NCBI RefSeq assembly: GCF_001905545.1
Contig: NZ_LIPD01000029.1
Coordinates: 1 to 50,303 of the forward strand
Length of the DNA: 50,303 nucleotides
Direction: 5' to 3'
Source: Streptomyces sp. CB02056
GTDB taxonomy: Bacteria > Actinomycetota > Actinomycetes > Streptomycetales > Streptomycetaceae
The notes under the pieces are model-generated. The model was not told where the DNA came from and made no database searches. It saw nothing but the letters and a program-made list of their open reading frames with translations. The position numbers and the translations under genes were made by a program. This document shows, in pieces, positions 1 through 8,201 of this stretch; within the stretch, counting starts at the first letter, position 1; the number at the start of each line of letters is the position of its first letter.

Positions 1-142
1 TCAGGTCGAGGTCGCCGGGCTCGGTGTCGCCGCCGAGCCCGGCGATGCGCTCGCCCTCGACGGCGAGGCGGTCGCCCTCGACGACGCCGCCGGGCAGGAC
101 CAGCCGGGCACCGGCCAGGGTGGTGCGGTTCGTGACGGTCAT
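1..142 (-). CDS. Amidohydrolase N-terminus, probably N-acetylglucosamine-6-phosphate deacetylase (partial)
   Basis: An open frame starts at an ATG (complement of 140-142) and runs off the left edge of the window after 47 codons. The visible residues read like the small N-terminal beta-sandwich of metal-dependent amidohydrolases: an opening LAGARLVLPGG segment, then GDRLAVEGERIAGLG. This layout is typical of NagA, which removes the acetyl group from GlcNAc-6-phosphate. The metal ligands would lie outside the window, so NagA is an inference from the start of the protein and from the sugar-metabolism neighbours. Other amidohydrolases open the same way. The gene lies about 100 bp downstream of the alpha-galactosidase gene on the same strand, with a hairpin between them. 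Confidence 0.5.
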   Translation of the reverse strand, partial: MTVTNRTTLAGARLVLPGGVVEGDRLAVEGERIAGLGGDTEPGDLDL

Positions 143-201
143 GGATGGGTCCTGGATGCCGTTCGCGGGGAGGGGCGGAGTCTCGGGCGGGGGAACGCCG
201 A

Positions 202-240
202 CCGCCCGGCCCACGGGAACCGGTCCGGTGGGCCGGGCGG
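202..240 (-). terminator. Hairpin after the alpha-galactosidase gene
   Basis: A perfect 13-bp stem (202-214 with 228-240, arm CCGCCCGGCCCAC) and a 13-nt loop lie just 3' of the GH27 stop. There is no T-tract, as is common for actinomycete terminators. Confidence 0.55.
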
Positions 241-246
241 CGCGGA

Positions 247-2421
247 TCACGGCTGGACGGCCAGCGCGAACACGTGGATCGCCGCGGCGCGGGGCAGCGT
301 GACGGAACGGATCGTCTTGCCGGGCGTCAGCGGGACGGTGTTGGTGAAGACGCCGTACCCGGTGCCGAAGTTGCCCGGCCCGGTGGGCGTGTTGCGGTGG
401 TCCGTGGTGAACGCGGTCTTCGCGCCGTAGGCGTCGGTCGGGGTGCAGCACCAGTTGGGGAAGCCCAACTGGCCGCTGCTGGTGGTGCCGTCGGTGTAGG
501 CGATGGTGACCGTGCCGGAGGCGAAGCCCGCTTCGGCGCCGAGGAAGCCCAGCGCGCTGCCCTGGCCGCTGAAGGTGATCTCCTGGCCTGCGGCCGACAC
601 GTTGTCGTTGGTGCCGGCGGCCGCGGACGGCCAGGTGAAGCTGAGGCCGTTGGCGTTGATCGTGGCGCCCGCGGTGGCGCCGACCAGGGCCAGGGCCTGC
701 GCCGAGTAGCTGTTCCCGGCGCCGTCGAAGTCGCCGGGAGCGGTGTCGCTCTCGGCGGTGGCGCCGACGTTGTCGAACGCGGCCTCCAGCGACGGGTAGG
801 GCACGGTCCGCACGATCGTCTGCTCACCGCTGACGGTGTCGACCCCGGCCGGCCGGGCCCGGTAGCTCGCGGTGGCGGTGATCGCCGTGGCCGTGGTGCC
901 GGGAGCGCCCTGGGGGCCGTGCACCGTCACCGTGGCCGACGCGGTCGCGCCCGGTGCGATGCGCGGGAGCGTGACGGTCGCCGGGGTGACGGTCCAGTCG
1001 GCGGGGGCGCTGATCCGCACGCTGGTGTCGTTCAGCGCGACGGCGCCGTTGTCGGCCAGGGTGATCCGGTACGTCCCGGGCTCCTGGGCCGTGCTGACGT
1101 CCTGCCAGGTGACGGCGGTGGCGGGGGCCAGGCCGTGGGTCGCGCCGGGGTGGACCCGGTAGAGCACCGTGGCGTGCGGCGGCACGTTCGCGGAGATCAC
1201 GCCGGCCGTCCCGACGGCCTTCTTCGTCACCAGGTCGTCGAGCCGGTAGCCGTCGGCGGCGGGCAGGCCCGCCCGGGCGGCGGTCGTGGTGATGGTCTGC
1301 GCGGTGTCGGAGGAGTTGAAGAGCGCGACCGCCCGGTCCCCTCCGGCCAGCGGCCTGCTCAGCACGTCGTAGCCGGTTCCGTGCTGGACGACCCGCCCCT
1401 GGACGCCCAGCCGGTCCTGGTCGACGGCGATGACGTCGCGATTGCCGAGCAGCTCCAGCGCGGCCGGGGAGAGACGGGTGAGGTCGGTGCTGGAGATCAG
1501 CGGCGCGGCCATCACGGCCCACAGCGAGATCTGGCTCTGCATCTCGTCCTGGCTGAGCCCGGAGTCGCCGGTGAGCAGGAAGTCGGGGTCGTTCCACCGG
1601 CCGGGGCGCTGCAGGTCGGCCAGTCCGACGTTGTAGCCGTAGTTGTACATGATCGACGCCCACTTCTCGGCGCCACTGGCCTGGCCGAGTGCGATGTCCG
1701 CGCCCTCCCGCCACAGGTTGCCGAGCGGCGCGGACCAGCGGATCACCGACTCCCAGTTCGTCGCGCCCTGGAAGTAGGCGGGCGCGGAGACCGAGAAGAC
1801 CATCCTGCGGTGGGTGTCGAGCAGCGCCCGGCTCATCGCGGTGTAGGTGTCGCGGTAGCTCTGCTCCTCGGTCTCGCCGGGCTTGACCGGGACGTTGCAG
1901 CCGTCGAGCTTGACGTAGTCGACGGCCCAGGACGCGAACAGGTCCGCGTCCTGCTGCCAGTGGTCGAGGGAGCCCGGGTAGCCGCCGCAGGTGGCGGTCC
2001 CGGCGTCCTCGTAGATGCCGAACTTCAGGCCGAGGTCGTGGACTTGGCGTCCGATGTAGGCCATGCCGTGCGGGAACAGCCGCGGGTCGGCGACCAGGTT
2101 GCCCTGGGCGTCGCGCTGCTTGGACATCCAGCAGTCGTCGATGGTGACGGTGTCGTACCCCTTCTTCGCCAGCCCGGTGGAGACGAGGGCCCGGGCGTTG
2201 TCGAGGATGGTCTTCTCGTCGATCCCGCACTGGTAGTACGACCAGTCGTTCCAGCCCATGGGCGGTGTGGGGGCGTAGTTCGGGTACTCGGCGACGGTGC
2301 CGGACGGGGAGGGCTCCGCGGCGACCGCGGGCTGAGCCAGGAGCGTAGCGGTGGACACGGCGGCGAGCGCCGTACAGCAGGCGACGGTGGTACGGAGCCA
2401 CCGGCGGAGGGCAGTTGACAC
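247..2421 (-). CDS. Secreted GH27 alpha-galactosidase with C-terminal beta-sandwich domains
   Basis: The 724-aa product starts with GTG; GAGG lies 8 nt upstream. Residues 1-35 form an export signal (twin Arg, hydrophobic stretch, AVAAEP). The GH27 barrel follows: PTPPMGWNDW near 51-60, DDCW near 95-98, YVKLDGCN with the predicted nucleophile Asp173, and RWNDPD at 275-280, which holds the general acid/base. The family releases terminal alpha-galactose from raffinose-type sugars and galactomannans. About 300 extra residues follow the catalytic core: an all-beta C domain, a NEW3-like alpha-galactosidase-associated segment (about 430-515), and a last domain of about 185 aa that resembles accessory domains of other actinobacterial glycosidases. 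A divergent DeoR regulator and galK/galT next door fit extracellular galactose release. Family assignment is firm; substrate preference is inferred. Confidence 0.93.
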   Translation of the reverse strand: MSTALRRWLRTTVACCTALAAVSTATLLAQPAVAAEPSPSGTVAEYPNYAPTPPMGWNDWSYYQCGIDEKTILDNARALVSTGLAKKGYDTVTIDDCWMSKQRDAQGNLVADPRLFPHGMAYIGRQVHDLGLKFGIYEDAGTATCGGYPGSLDHWQQDADLFASWAVDYVKLDGCNVPVKPGETEEQSYRDTYTAMSRALLDTHRRMVFSVSAPAYFQGATNWESVIRWSAPLGNLWREGADIALGQASGAEKWASIMYNYGYNVGLADLQRPGRWNDPDFLLTGDSGLSQDEMQSQISLWAVMAAPLISSTDLTRLSPAALELLGNRDVIAVDQDRLGVQGRVVQHGTGYDVLSRPLAGGDRAVALFNSSDTAQTITTTAARAGLPAADGYRLDDLVTKKAVGTAGVISANVPPHATVLYRVHPGATHGLAPATAVTWQDVSTAQEPGTYRITLADNGAVALNDTSVRISAPADWTVTPATVTLPRIAPGATASATVTVHGPQGAPGTTATAITATASYRARPAGVDTVSGEQTIVRTVPYPSLEAAFDNVGATAESDTAPGDFDGAGNSYSAQALALVGATAGATINANGLSFTWPSAAAGTNDNVSAAGQEITFSGQGSALGFLGAEAGFASGTVTIAYTDGTTSSGQLGFPNWCCTPTDAYGAKTAFTTDHRNTPTGPGNFGTGYGVFTNTVPLTPGKTIRSVTLPRAAAIHVFALAVQP

Positions 2422-2823
2422 GCTTCGACCTCACGGGATCTCGGGGTCAGGGCATGGATGGCTGCTGTTGGTCCCAGCCGGACCATTTGTACGGGGCCCT
2501 GCTCGCTCCTGACAAGATGACGGGCAGAATAAGCAATAACACGCACTCAATGGCAAAGTCCGAGCACGAGTGCACGTGGACCCGGCCCGGCCGAGCCGCC
2601 ACCGGACGCAGGAGCGCGACCGGCCGACCGGTCGGGTCGGGGCCCGTTGGGGTCCTGGGATACTGGATCATGTCGCGGCCGACGGCTCCCCGGTCACCGA
2701 CGCGAACGCCCCGGCGCCCCGCCCGGCCCTCGGCAGTGGCACCGGTACGTCCGGACCGCGGCAGGGTCGGCCTGCCGGAGGAAGCGGGAGCGGTCAGGCA
2801 CCCGTTCGATCGAAAGGGCCTTC
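2422..2823. promoter_or_regulatory. Divergent promoter region, alpha-galactosidase / DeoR
   Basis: This 402-bp spacer holds no convincing gene. An AT-rich patch at about 2,505-2,560 stands out against the GC-rich background. On the minus strand it reads TTGCCA, 19 nt, TATTCT, a possible promoter for the GH27 gene. I did not find a clear copy of the TGTTTGATT element that occurs between galK and galT. Confidence 0.4.
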
Positions 2824-3630
2824 GTGGCTGATCAGAGTTTGCTCGCCCCGCAGCGCCAGGCGCTGATCCTGGAGGCCATCCGCAAGGCCGGCGCGGTGCG
2901 CGTCGCCGAGCTGGTCGAGCAGTTCGGCGTGTCGGACATGACGATCCGCCGCGACCTGGACGCGCTGGTCCGCCAGGGAGACGTGCGGAAGGTCCACGGC
3001 GGGGCCATCGCGGTGGGGACCGCCAGCACGGACGAACCCGGCTTCGACGTGAAGTCCGGGCTGGAGGAGAGCACCAAGGCCGCGCTGGCCGACGCCGCCG
3101 CGCAGCGGGTGGAACCGGGCAGCGTGGTGGCGCTGTCCGCCGGCACCACCACCTACGCGGTCGCCTCCCGGCTGCTGGAGGTGCCGGGGCTGACGGTCGT
3201 CACCAACTCCCTGCGGATCGCGGACCTGCTGTGGGCGGCGGAGAGCGACGGAGCGGAGACCGTTCCGTCGCTGCTGCTGACCGGTGGGGCGCCGACACGC
3301 TCCGCGGCCCTGGTGGGGGCTCTCGCGGACCAGACGATCCGCACCCTCCACGTGGACCTGCTCATCCTCGGCGTGCACGGCGTCAGCGAGCAGGCCGGAC
3401 TCACCACCCCCAACCTCGCCGAGGCGCAGACCAACCGGGCCCTGATCGCCTCGGCCCGCCGCACCGTCGTGGTCGCCGACCACACCAAGTGGGGCGTGGT
3501 CGGCCTGAGCAGCTTCGCGGCCCTGACGGAGGTCGACTGCTTCATCACCGACGACGCCCTCCCCGCGGCGGCCCGCAACGCGCTCGCCGAGGCGGTCGGC
3601 GAACTCGTCGTGGTACCGGCCGCCGGCTGA
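2824..3630 (+). CDS. DeoR/GlpR-family transcriptional regulator
   Basis: A 268-aa DeoR-type repressor. The frame is open further upstream, but GTG at 2824 is preferred because GAAAGG lies 6-7 nt before it and the protein then begins with the usual QRQALILEAIRKAG. The N-terminal HTH reads RVAELVEQFGVSDMTIRRDLDAL (about 26-48). It is followed by VHGGA and a DeoR sensor domain with the GTTTYAVA and TNSLRIA segments that bind sugar phosphates in this family. It is divergent from the GH27 gene and convergent with galK, separated by only 24 bp, so a role in controlling galactose genes is likely. The inverted TGTTTGATT sites between galK and galT are candidate targets. The effector is unknown; a galactose-derived phosphate is a guess. 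Confidence 0.85.
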   Translation: MADQSLLAPQRQALILEAIRKAGAVRVAELVEQFGVSDMTIRRDLDALVRQGDVRKVHGGAIAVGTASTDEPGFDVKSGLEESTKAALADAAAQRVEPGSVVALSAGTTTYAVASRLLEVPGLTVVTNSLRIADLLWAAESDGAETVPSLLLTGGAPTRSAALVGALADQTIRTLHVDLLILGVHGVSEQAGLTTPNLAEAQTNRALIASARRTVVVADHTKWGVVGLSSFAALTEVDCFITDDALPAAARNALAEAVGELVVVPAAG

Positions 3631-3656
3631 CCGGGGGCTCCGGGCCCCGCCCGGTC
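3629..3656. terminator. Short hairpin between convergent DeoR and galK
   Basis: A 7-bp stem (GACCGGG at 3629-3635, CCCGGTC at 3650-3656) overlaps the stop codons of both convergent genes. It could serve both directions but is short. Confidence 0.35.
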
Positions 3657-4800
3657 AGGCCAGTCGACGCGCCCCCGCCGAGGGGACGGCGGTGAAGGCG
3701 ACGGGTGCGGCGAAGCCCGCGGAGCCGAAGGCCGACCGCACCGCGTCCGCGACCGCTGCCACGTCCGCCGCGGCCACCAGCGCGATGACGGAACCGCCGA
3801 AGCCGCCGCCGGTCATCCGGGCGCCCAGCGCCCCGGCGGCCACGGCGGCCTCGACCGCGAGGTCCGTCTCGGGGCAGGAGACCCGGAAGTCGTCGCGCAG
3901 CGAGGCGTGTCCGGCCGTCAGGACCGGCCCCAGCGCGGCGGTCCGCCCGCTGTCCAGGTGCTCGATCACCTCGGCCACCCGCCGGTTCTCGGTGACCACG
4001 TGCCGCACCAGCGGGGCGAGTTCCCCGGGGAGGCGCTCCAGGGCCGCGGTGAGGCCGGCGGCCGGCAGGTCGCGCAGCGCGGCCAGGCCGAGCAGGTCGG
4101 CGGCCCGCTCGCAGCCGGCCCGCAGGGCGGCGTAGGCGCCGTCGCCGAGGTCGTGCTTGACCCGGGTGTCGATCACCAGCAGCCGGAAGCCGGCCGCCTC
4201 CAGGTCGAGCGGGACGTGGCGCCGCTCCAGCGTCCGGGTGTCGAGGAGCAGCGCGGCACCGTCCGTGCAGCAGGCGGAGGCCATCTGGTCCATCACCCCG
4301 CAGGGCACGCCGACGAAGGCGTTCTCGGCCCGCTGGGCGACCAGGGCGAGGTCCGGCGCGGACAGGCCGAGCCCGTACAGGTCGTTCAGGGCGGCGGCCG
4401 TGGCGCACTCCAGGGCGGCGGAGGAGGAGAGCCCGGCACCGGCCGGCACGTCGCTGTCGACGGAGAGGTCGGCGCCGCCGATCGCGTGTCCGGCCTCGGC
4501 GAGGGCCCAGAACACGCCGGCCGGGTAGGCGGCCCAGCTGGTGACGACCCCGGGGGCCAGGCCGTCGAGCGCGAGGTCGGTGACGGTGCCGTCGCCCCGG
4601 GTGCTGTGGAACCGCACCCGGCCGTCCGCGCGGCGGCGGGCGGTGACCCTGGTGGTGTGCGGGAGGGCGATGGGCAGGACGAAGCCGTCGTTGTAGTCGG
4701 TGTGCTCACCGATCAGGTTCACCCGGCCTGGCGCGGCCCACACGCCGCTCGGCCGGGCGCCGTGGACGGCCTCGAAGTCGGTGGCGGCCCGGTCGATCAT
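3655..4800 (-). CDS. galK: Galactokinase
   Basis: A 381-aa GHMP kinase that phosphorylates galactose at C1 with ATP, the first Leloir step, in the cytoplasm. The galactokinase signature GRVNLIGEHTDYNDG lies at 25-39, the ATP-binding loop PAGAGLSSSAALE at 118-130, and the third GHMP motif MTGGGFGGS near 329. Length matches the family. The ATG start has GGAG about 9 nt upstream. Unusually, galK is not in a galTEK operon but divergent from galT across 265 bp and convergent with the DeoR gene. A promoter with TTGACT at 4914-4909 and a -10-like region near 4884-4889 lies upstream and overlaps one half of an inverted repeat. Confidence 0.96.
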   Translation of the reverse strand: MIDRAATDFEAVHGARPSGVWAAPGRVNLIGEHTDYNDGFVLPIALPHTTRVTARRRADGRVRFHSTRGDGTVTDLALDGLAPGVVTSWAAYPAGVFWALAEAGHAIGGADLSVDSDVPAGAGLSSSAALECATAAALNDLYGLGLSAPDLALVAQRAENAFVGVPCGVMDQMASACCTDGAALLLDTRTLERRHVPLDLEAAGFRLLVIDTRVKHDLGDGAYAALRAGCERAADLLGLAALRDLPAAGLTAALERLPGELAPLVRHVVTENRRVAEVIEHLDSGRTAALGPVLTAGHASLRDDFRVSCPETDLAVEAAVAAGALGARMTGGGFGGSVIALVAAADVAAVADAVRSAFGSAGFAAPVAFTAVPSAGARRLA

Positions 4801-4883
4801 CTGCTCGGCTCCCGTACGTCGTGCGCGTGCGTCGTGGCGGCTCCCGTCGGTGCCTCCTTCGGCGGACGGGAGCCGATTTCGAC

Positions 4884-5014
4884 ATAATCAAACACCATCG
4901 GCCGCCGCAGTCAACACCTGCGGGTTTCGCATCGCGGCGCGGACCGGAAACGGTGCCCGATGCCTCGTCGGCAGGTCTACACCTGTTGACAAACGATCGA
5001 ATATGTTTGATTCT
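4884..5014. promoter_or_regulatory. Divergent galK/galT promoters with inverted 9-bp repeat
   Basis: For galT (+), TTGACA at 4986-4991 is followed after 17 nt by GATTCT at 5009-5014. For galK (-), TTGACT reads from 4914 and a GATTAT-like -10 reads from 4889. TGTTTGATT occurs at 5004-5012 on the plus strand and at 4894-4886 on the minus strand, in each case at the -10 region of its promoter. The two copies are exact inverted repeats 109 bp apart, which suggests one repressor blocking both promoters, perhaps by looping. The DeoR product encoded at 2824 is the obvious candidate. Confidence 0.65.
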
Positions 5015-5065
5015 GTTGGAGATCGGCGCAGACTGGCCGAACTCCCCCGCAGAAGGAGCACGGCG

Positions 5066-6172
5066 GTGCACAAGACCGCGACCAAGTTGGCCGACGGCCG
5101 CGAACTCGTCTACTACGACCAGGAGTTCGGCACGAACCGGAACGCCGTGGACGAACGCCCGCTGGAACCCTCCGCGAGCCTCTCCGAGACCCGCCTCGAC
5201 CCGGTGCTCGGCGAGTGGGTGACCGTCGCCGCCCACCGCCAGCAGCGGACCTACCACCCCCCGGCCGGCGAGTGCCCGCTCTGCCCCTCCCGGAACGGAC
5301 GGCTGAGCGAGGTCCCGGCGGCCGACTACCAGGTCGCGGTCTTCGAGAACCGCTTCCCCTCGCTCGCCCCGGACTCCGCCGCCCACGTCACCGCCCACGA
5401 GGACGACCCCCTGCGCACCCTCCGCCCGGGCACCGGCCGCTGCGAGGTGGTCTGCTTCGCCCCCGACCACGACGCCTCCTTCGCCGACCTGGACGAGGCC
5501 GGGGCCCGCCTGGTGCTGGACGCCTGGACCGACCGCACGGCCGAACTCTCCGCCCGGCCCGAGGTCCGGCAGGTGTACTGCTTCGAGAACCGCGGCGAGG
5601 AGATCGGCGTCACCCTGGCCCACCCGCACGGGCAGATCTACGCCTTCCCCTTCGTCCCCTCCCGCACCGCCCGGATGATCGGCCGCGCCGAGGCGTACCG
5701 GGCGAGCACCGGGCGGAACCTCTTCGAGGACCTCGTCGCCGCCGAACGGGCCGCCCCCGAGCGGCTGGTGCTCCGGGGCGGGCACTGGACGGCCTTCGTG
5801 CCCTTCGCCGCCCGCTGGCCGTACGAGGTCCACCTCTACCCCAACCGCCGGGTGCGCGACCTCACCGCGCTGAACGAGGCCGAGCGCGCCGAGTTCCCCG
5901 GCCTCTACCTCGACCTGCTGCGCCGCTTCGACCGGCTGTTCCCCGCTCCCGCCGGCTCCGCGCCGAACCGGACCCCGTACATCTCCGCCTGGCACCAGGC
6001 GCCGAAGGACGGCGGCGACGAACTCGCCCTGCACCTGGAGCTGTTCACCGTCCGGCGCGCTCCCGGCAGGCTCAAGTACCTGGCGGGTGTGGAATCCGGA
6101 CTCGACGCCTTCGTCACCGATGTGAGTCCGGAGGCCGCCGCCGAGCGGCTGCGCGAGGCCGCGGCCGACTGA
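5066..6172 (+). CDS. galT: Galactose-1-phosphate uridylyltransferase
   Basis: A 368-aa HIT-superfamily enzyme that transfers UMP from UDP-glucose to galactose-1-phosphate (Leloir pathway). The catalytic HPHGQ motif is at 186-190, with His188 as the predicted UMP-carrying residue. A CPLC pair (Cys70/Cys73) matches the usual zinc site. The C-terminal SAWHQAP segment is also conserved. The GTG start at 5066 has GAAGGAG about 8 nt upstream; the open frame extends further 5' but would cross the promoter. No galE lies nearby, so UDP-galactose 4-epimerase must be encoded elsewhere for a complete pathway. Confidence 0.96.
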   Translation: MHKTATKLADGRELVYYDQEFGTNRNAVDERPLEPSASLSETRLDPVLGEWVTVAAHRQQRTYHPPAGECPLCPSRNGRLSEVPAADYQVAVFENRFPSLAPDSAAHVTAHEDDPLRTLRPGTGRCEVVCFAPDHDASFADLDEAGARLVLDAWTDRTAELSARPEVRQVYCFENRGEEIGVTLAHPHGQIYAFPFVPSRTARMIGRAEAYRASTGRNLFEDLVAAERAAPERLVLRGGHWTAFVPFAARWPYEVHLYPNRRVRDLTALNEAERAEFPGLYLDLLRRFDRLFPAPAGSAPNRTPYISAWHQAPKDGGDELALHLELFTVRRAPGRLKYLAGVESGLDAFVTDVSPEAAAERLREAAAD

Positions 6173-6189
6173 CCCGGCCCACAGGAGGG

Positions 6190-6223
6190 CCCCGGCACGG
6201 CCGTCGATCGAGCCGTGCCGGGG
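6190..6223. terminator. Bidirectional hairpin between galT and the ricin-domain gene
   Basis: A perfect 12-bp stem, CCCCGGCACGGC (6190-6201) with GCCGTGCCGGGG (6212-6223), has a 10-nt loop and is centred between two convergent genes. Confidence 0.7.
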
Positions 6224-6279
6224 TCGGGGTCAGGAGGTCGACCACCGCCGCGGCGGCGATCCGGTGTCCGGCTCCCGCG

Positions 6280-8115
6280 TCACCGCGGCGCCTGCGGAAC
6301 GAGGGCGAGGGTCTGCTCGGCCGCCGTGCGGCCGCCGCCGACCGTGGAGCCGGTGGTGTCGCTCCAGGAGCGGGCGGGCACGGTCTCGGCGAGTCGGCCC
6401 GCTGTGCCGGACATGCCGATCACCAGACCGCTGTAACGGTTCACCAGCTGGCACCGGCCCTTCCCGGCCTTGCTGGGGAGGATGAACCACTGCTGCCCGA
6501 CGGTGGCGCTCCCGCCGACGGCGCCGGTGGCGGTCAGCGCCGCGCCCCAGGCCCGGCCCGTAGTCGAGGTGGCGTCGACGCCCAGCAGCCGACCGGTGGC
6601 GGCGTTGACGATCCGGTAGGAGCCGTCGCCCTCGGCCAGGAACCGCCAGGACTCGCGGGCGGAGCCGGCCGCCCTGGCCGTGGAGGTGACGGCGGAGCCG
6701 CCGGCGCTCTGGGCGAGGACCCGGCCGTTGCCGCTCTGGATCCGGTAGGTCCTGGCCAGGTCGACCGGCGGGGCGGCCGGCGCGGACGAGCCGACGGTGA
6801 GCTCGACGTACTGGCCGTCCGAGCCGGCGCAGGCGAAGGAGCAGTACGACCGGAAGGTCCTGCCGACGATCGTGGTGCCGGTCAGGCTGGCGCTGTCCAG
6901 GAACCAGCGGTACCAGGAGGCGGTGTGGTAACCGCCGGTGTCGCCGAGCAGCGTCCACTTCTGGGTGGCCAGGTCCTTGGTGGCGTAGATCTGCTGCGGG
7001 GCGTTGCCGCTCTGGTCGACGGCCTGCGGAGTGCCGATGTAGAGGCCCAGGTAGGCGTCGTAGGCGATGTTCATGACGAACAGCGGCGTGCTCGGGGCGA
7101 GCGTGCCGGCCGCGATCTGCCGGCTGACGGTGCCGGGGTTGGCCGGGTCGTACTCCTTGGCCGGCGGGAGGTACCCGGTGGGGTTGGCGCCGTCGGCGGG
7201 CACCATGTCGCTCTCCAGGCCGCCGGCCCCGGGCTGCGACCACGCGCCGTCGTACCACTTCTGCCAGCTGCCCGGCGCCATCTTGGCGGACATCGGGGCC
7301 CGCGCGACGTGCTGCTGGAACGCGCCCCAGCTGCCGCCCTTGTCGACGATCCGGGAGCCGTAGAAGACGTAGAAGTATCCGGAGGCGGTGTCCACGAACA
7401 GTCGCTGGTCGCCGTCGCCGTAGGAGAAGGTCTGCTGCGGGAAGGCCGCGGTGTCACCTCGCGTGGTGCTGCGGGGCGAGGTGATCACGTGGTCCCTGAT
7501 CGTCCAGGTCCGGCCCTGGTCGGTGGAGACGGCGTAGTCGATCGCGTCGTAGTGCAGGCCGTCGCCGAAGGGCTGGGGGGTGAACTCGTTGTGCACCAGC
7601 CCGTACCAGTCCCCGCTGTCCGGGTCGACCCAGACCCCGGCCAGGTCGCAGTAGTTCCGCTGGGCGTAGTGCGAACCCTGCGGCGCGTAGCTGGACTCCC
7701 GTCCGGTGGGGCTGTTGTTGCAGCGCGCCGTGGTGTCGTCGTTGCGGTCCGACGGGTCGGCGGGGTTGACGGCGTCGCTGATCGCGGCGGACCTGGTGGC
7801 GCTGTCGAAGTCCCGGCCGGTGAAGAAGTCCCACTGCCGGGAGTCGTTCGCGCCGTACAGCGAGTGCGACTGCTGGAAGTAGAACGTGCCGTCCTTGTCG
7901 GTGTAGGGACTGGCCTGGGTGTCGTCGGGGTAGGCGTACGAGCCGGTCCTGCCGACCGAGACCGTGTACGTCGCGGGGGCCGGCCTGCCGGCGGCGGGTG
8001 AGTCGGCGGACGGCCTGTCGGCGGACGCCGGTCCGGCGGCCAGGGTTCCGGCGGCGAGCGCCGCCAGGGCGGTGGCGGCGAGGACGCGGGCCCATCGGGT
8101 GGGTAGAGGTGGCAC
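6280..8115 (-). CDS. Secreted protein with propeller-like domain and C-terminal ricin-type lectin domain
   Basis: A 611-aa exported protein. The frame is open far upstream, but GTG at 8115 fits: GAGGAG lies 5-6 nt before it and a signal peptide follows (basic start, ATALAALAAGTLAAGPASA). Residues about 50-440 are rich in W, Y and Asp-containing strand repeats (YAVSTDQGRTWTIRD, YFYVFYG, QQIYATKDLATQKWTLLG) that look like blades of a sialidase or GH43-type propeller. I cannot place it in a named glycosidase family. The last 150 residues form a RICIN beta-trefoil with repeats such as YRIQSGNGRVLAQ and YRIVNAATGRLLGV. It ends the sugar-transporter operon, 86 bp after the DUF5107 gene, so a role in binding or trimming an extracellular glycan is likely but inferred. 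Confidence 0.72.
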   Translation of the reverse strand: MPPLPTRWARVLAATALAALAAGTLAAGPASADRPSADSPAAGRPAPATYTVSVGRTGSYAYPDDTQASPYTDKDGTFYFQQSHSLYGANDSRQWDFFTGRDFDSATRSAAISDAVNPADPSDRNDDTTARCNNSPTGRESSYAPQGSHYAQRNYCDLAGVWVDPDSGDWYGLVHNEFTPQPFGDGLHYDAIDYAVSTDQGRTWTIRDHVITSPRSTTRGDTAAFPQQTFSYGDGDQRLFVDTASGYFYVFYGSRIVDKGGSWGAFQQHVARAPMSAKMAPGSWQKWYDGAWSQPGAGGLESDMVPADGANPTGYLPPAKEYDPANPGTVSRQIAAGTLAPSTPLFVMNIAYDAYLGLYIGTPQAVDQSGNAPQQIYATKDLATQKWTLLGDTGGYHTASWYRWFLDSASLTGTTIVGRTFRSYCSFACAGSDGQYVELTVGSSAPAAPPVDLARTYRIQSGNGRVLAQSAGGSAVTSTARAAGSARESWRFLAEGDGSYRIVNAATGRLLGVDATSTTGRAWGAALTATGAVGGSATVGQQWFILPSKAGKGRCQLVNRYSGLVIGMSGTAGRLAETVPARSWSDTTGSTVGGGRTAAEQTLALVPQAPR

Positions 8116-8201
8116 TGGTACTCCTCTTCCGTGGCGGGGCGCACGGTTGCGCCCCTGCTGTGGGGGTGCGGAACGGGAGAGTGGTCCGGGGCGGCGGGCG
8201 G

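Noticed and set aside
145..2418. Long plus-strand open frame opposite the GH27 gene
   Set aside because: It is a GC-bias shadow: Arg/Gly/Val-rich translation without domains, lying over a gene with clear GH27 motifs.
5215..8001. Long plus-strand open frame across galT and the ricin gene
   Set aside because: It spans two real genes and a terminator, and its translation is Arg/Pro/Gly-rich without motifs.
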